From contig NNSL01000348.1 of the NCBI GenBank assembly GCA_003123965.1, forward strand, positions 1-7,145: a DNA stretch of 7,145 bases. Direction: 5' to 3'. This stretch comes from Balneolaceae bacterium SMO_bin1 (GTDB lineage Bacteria > Bacteroidota > Rhodothermia > Balneolales > Balneolaceae). A model generated the notes under the pieces. It did no database searches and was not told the DNA's origin. It saw only the letters and a program-made list of their open reading frames with translations. The position numbers were made by a program, and so were the translations under genes. Below, piece after piece: positions 6,373 to 7,145 of the stretch (within the stretch, counting starts at the first letter, position 1; each line of letters begins with the position of its first letter).

Positions 6373-6390
6373 TCAATTAAACATAATTGA
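6373..6390 (-). repeat. Small palindrome overlapping the -10 of the GH3 promoter
   Basis: TCAATTA and TAATTGA form a perfect 7-bp inverted repeat around a 4-base spacer, covering the -10 element and probable transcription start. This is a position where a repressor would act. It is AT-rich and short, so chance is possible, and no regulator gene is nearby. Confidence 0.3.
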
Positions 6391-6408
6391 ATTACCGAAT
6401 GCAGTCAA
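6380..6408 (-). promoter_or_regulatory. Candidate promoter of the GH3-deaminase-kinase operon
   Basis: On the minus strand TTGACT (6408-6403) and TATGTT (6385-6380) are separated by 17 bases. The -10 reads TATGTTTA, close to the Bacteroidota TAnnTTTG element. It lies in the 100-base gap after the acylase stop and would give a leader of about 36 bases before ATG 6337. No clear Shine-Dalgarno precedes that ATG. Confidence 0.5.
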
Positions 6409-6437
6409 TAAGCCGCAGATCAAATGATGTTAATAAA

Positions 6438-7145
6438 TTAGCGGCTGGGTACAAGTCGCATTAGATTATAATTTTGCAGCAGCGTACTGTCTTGATTTAA
6501 AAATTTATACTGCCCGTTAAGCCAGCTCTGGGTTTGATCGCCATAATAATTGGAAAGTGGGTTCTCTGACTGCCCCGCTGGCAGAATTGACAGGGATCGG
6601 CGCATATTAGAAAAATCAATAATTCGCCTGATGGATGGTCCTATAACCATATCGAAGGGGTTTGTCCACAGGTATTCCCCGTTATTGATGCTCGTTTTAT
6701 TTCCGGGTACCCCGTACGGGCCTTTGCTAAATACATTGTTCACAATAAGTTGGAGTGACGATGATGCGGTGCTGTCTTGAGCAGCGCGACCCAAAAAAGC
6801 AGGCCGTAAGGTTAAGCTGTGCAGGTTCTCCCACTGCCATTCGGCCGGTTCATCTCCAAAGCTATTTTGTAATTCAGAAAGTGCTTGCTCCATACTCATA
6901 CGGACTATTGCAGCGCGGGATTCCTGCCGCTGGGTTGATTGATCATCAAAAAATGAACTGTCGTTAATCAACATATTCAGGAGTATGCGTGCAGGCAATG
7001 CAGAGTAGCCGATAAAATGTTGATACAACTCTTCTCCTAGCTCATCCTGCAGCGTATTTTCAGCCAGCCGAAGCAGAAATACATCCATGATAGAAGCGGC
7101 TGTTTCAGATCGGCCGTAGGTGAAATCCCAGTTCTGCAGGTAATT
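6438..7145 (-). CDS. Penicillin acylase-family (Ntn-hydrolase) protein, C-terminal part
   Basis: The frame is open to the right edge, so the N-terminus, including the autocatalytic Ser of the beta chain, is outside the window. About 235 residues are visible. Family landmarks are WDFTYGRSETAASIMDVFLL near the edge, AEWQWENLHSLTLRPAF, GVPGNKTSINNGEYLW, the segment GPSIRRIIDFSNMRRSLSIL, and the near-C-terminal signature LPAGQSENPLSNYYGDQTQSWLNGQYKFL, which matches the usual GGQSGNPxSPHYxDQxxxWxxGxY pattern. These proteins are exported, self-cleaving amidohydrolases that split acyl-amide bonds; known members act on beta-lactam side chains or acyl-homoserine lactones. The substrate here cannot be told. 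The stop at 6438 precedes a 100-base gap holding a separate promoter, and I see no strong terminator between, so read-through into the GH3 operon is possible. Confidence 0.9.
   Translation of the reverse strand, partial: NYLQNWDFTYGRSETAASIMDVFLLRLAENTLQDELGEELYQHFIGYSALPARILLNMLINDSSFFDDQSTQRQESRAAIVRMSMEQALSELQNSFGDEPAEWQWENLHSLTLRPAFLGRAAQDSTASSSLQLIVNNVFSKGPYGVPGNKTSINNGEYLWTNPFDMVIGPSIRRIIDFSNMRRSLSILPAGQSENPLSNYYGDQTQSWLNGQYKFLNQDSTLLQNYNLMRLVPSR

Overview
Every gene I can support in this window lies on the minus strand, so the biological reading direction runs from position 7145 down to 1. The set suggests a member of the Bacteroidota/Balneolota group (Balneolales-like). The clues are a short Hc1-type histone-like protein, a GH3 (NagZ-like) lipoprotein fused to a serine beta-lactamase-fold domain, a GHL10-type lipoprotein, and promoter candidates with a TAnnTT(T) -10 element. 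The taxonomic call is inference from gene content; there is no rRNA or other marker gene here.

Layout in reading order: (1) 7145-6438, the C-terminal part of a penicillin-acylase-family Ntn-hydrolase that enters from the right edge. (2) 6437-6338, a 100-base gap with a good promoter candidate (TTGACT-17-TATGTT) overlapped by a small palindrome. (3) About 6337-3368, one large lipoprotein gene, NagZ-type GH3 plus an AmiE-like beta-lactamase-fold domain, now broken by single-base indels near the signal peptide and at 4298. (4) 3371-2651, a two-domain cytidine deaminase broken by one indel. Its N-terminal domain is catalytically dead and its C-terminal domain has all the zinc and catalytic residues. 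(5) 2650-2006, an amino-acid-kinase-fold protein without the usual N-terminal Lys-Gly-Gly. Genes 3-5 overlap or abut (ATGA overlap, then TAA directly followed by ATG) and look like one operon. (6) 2005-1805, a 201-base gap with a second TTGACT-17-TAGATT promoter. (7) 1804-1613, the Hc1-like protein, followed by a strong intrinsic terminator. (8) 1534-659, a RimK/glutathione-synthetase-like ATP-grasp enzyme. (9) 635-1, a GHL10-family lipoprotein broken by two compensating indels and running off the left edge.

Functionally, genes 3 and 9 are exported lipoproteins that probably act on peptidoglycan or other amino-sugar polymers, and gene 1 is probably an extracytoplasmic amidohydrolase. Genes 4 and 5 are cytoplasmic: a pyrimidine-salvage enzyme and a likely pseudokinase, translationally tied to the wall-recycling gene.

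Three otherwise well-conserved genes carry six single-base frame breaks in total, while the other four are intact. I think sequence or assembly error is the more likely reason, with recent decay the alternative. I found no tRNA, rRNA, CRISPR array, insertion sequence or phage gene. The most interesting leads are the inverted-order tandem cytidine deaminase and the coupled kinase-fold partner. I do not see strong evidence of a wholly new system.
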